From Bacteroidales bacterium UBA1797 (GTDB lineage Bacteria; Bacteroidota; Bacteroidia; Bacteroidales; VadinHA17): a stretch of 7,212 bases of DNA. Under the pieces are notes generated by a model that saw only the letters and a list, made by a program, of their open reading frames with translations, did not search any database and was not told where the DNA came from. Shown here in pieces: positions 7,037 to 7,212 of this stretch (the stretch's first letter is position 1; every line of letters begins with the position of its first letter). The position numbers and the translations under genes were made by a program. The stretch lies in the NCBI GenBank assembly GCA_002319885.1, contig DCFT01000147.1, forward strand, positions 1 through 7,212. The letters are read 5' to 3'.

Positions 7037-7150
7037 GAAACCCCCTAATTCGGTGTCATTGATGAATTCATTGAATGACTGAGAATTAGCCGTCCACTTA
7101 GGTGGGTACCCTTTATACACATCTCTATAGTAATTCTGCAGAGCAAGCAT
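7028..7150 (-). CDS. Short unidentified reading frame, possible truncated gene remnant
   Basis: On the minus strand an ATG at 7150-7148 opens 40 codons ending in TGA at 7030-7028, overlapping the last 9 bases of the TolC gene tail to tail. The product has a natural-looking mix, including NYYRDVYKGYPPKW and FNEFINDTELGG, rich in aromatic residues as globular proteins are. The frame stays open upstream for another 15 codons (to 7195) until a TGA at 7198-7196, which lies inside the repeat-like sequence at 7188-7207. It could be the 3' end of a gene whose front was lost or frameshifted at that repeat, a genuine small protein, or chance. No ribosome site, signal peptide or known family is recognised. 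Confidence 0.25.
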   Translation of the reverse strand: MLALQNYYRDVYKGYPPKWTANSQSFNEFINDTELGGFLF

Positions 7151-7187
7151 TTCAGAGATGACCTGAAAGTGCACAGGTTGGGAGAAG

Positions 7188-7207
7188 GAGATTCCTCACT
7201 TCGTTAC
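7188..7207. repeat. Bacteroidota-like intergenic repeat fragment
   Basis: GAGATTCCTCACTTCGTT followed by AC at the window edge resembles, from memory, a repeat found many times in Bacteroidota intergenic DNA, whose usual form continues with CGGAATGAC. Here the continuation (ACTAATG) differs. Only one copy is in the window, so the repeat call rests on recollection rather than on internal evidence. Confidence 0.4.
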
Positions 7208-7212
7208 TAATG

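Noticed and set aside
7055..7079. Imperfect palindrome after the TolC stop (GTCATT ... AATGAC around ATGAATTCAT), considered as a terminator.
   Set aside because: The stem is weak and interrupted, and no T-run follows on either strand.
7150..7168. Hairpin TTTCAG/CTGAAA with a seven-base loop.
   Set aside because: Only 6 bp, no T-run; it could equally be chance or part of the minus-strand reading frame.

Overview
The window looks like chromosomal DNA from a member of the Bacteroidota, probably an uncultured or environmental Bacteroidales-type lineage. Supporting signs are the AT-rich composition, the lack of clear Shine-Dalgarno sequences in front of the genes, three adaptor proteins made as lipoproteins, a possible Bacteroidota-type promoter (TTG, then TAnnTTT), and short degenerate intergenic repeats that I remember from this phylum. 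The phylum assignment is inference; the genus cannot be read from the sequence.

Layout: positions 1-80 are the 3' part of a tRNA-Leu(GAG), with only its first seven bases missing, followed by a hairpin/T-run terminator (89-122). A 166-base leader (123-288) carries a possible promoter and three copies of the 7-mer TGTTAAA. Next comes a tight plus-strand cluster: three different periplasmic adaptor lipoproteins of the HlyD/MacA type (289-1608, 1637-2863, 2928-4157) and a MacB/FtsX-type ABC permease (4160-5398). Spacing within the cluster is 28, 64 and 2 bases with the starts chosen here. A 132-base gap with degenerate repeats separates it from a TolC-family outer-membrane channel (5531-7036). 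The last 176 bases hold a 40-codon minus-strand reading frame of unknown meaning that converges on the TolC gene, and a Bacteroidota-like intergenic repeat at the edge.

The genes together describe one envelope-spanning ABC efflux system of the MacAB-TolC kind: an inner-membrane permease with a large periplasmic domain, adaptors bridging the periplasm, and an outer-membrane exit duct. Two things are unusual. Three divergent adaptors serve what looks like a single permease and a single channel. The ATP-binding subunit that must power a MacB-type permease is neither fused to it nor encoded in the window. All three adaptors carry a related short motif at the midpoint of their coiled-coil hairpin, where an adaptor would touch the TolC channel; this is the most testable new observation. 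No CRISPR array, transposase, defence gene or obviously undescribed enzyme system was found.
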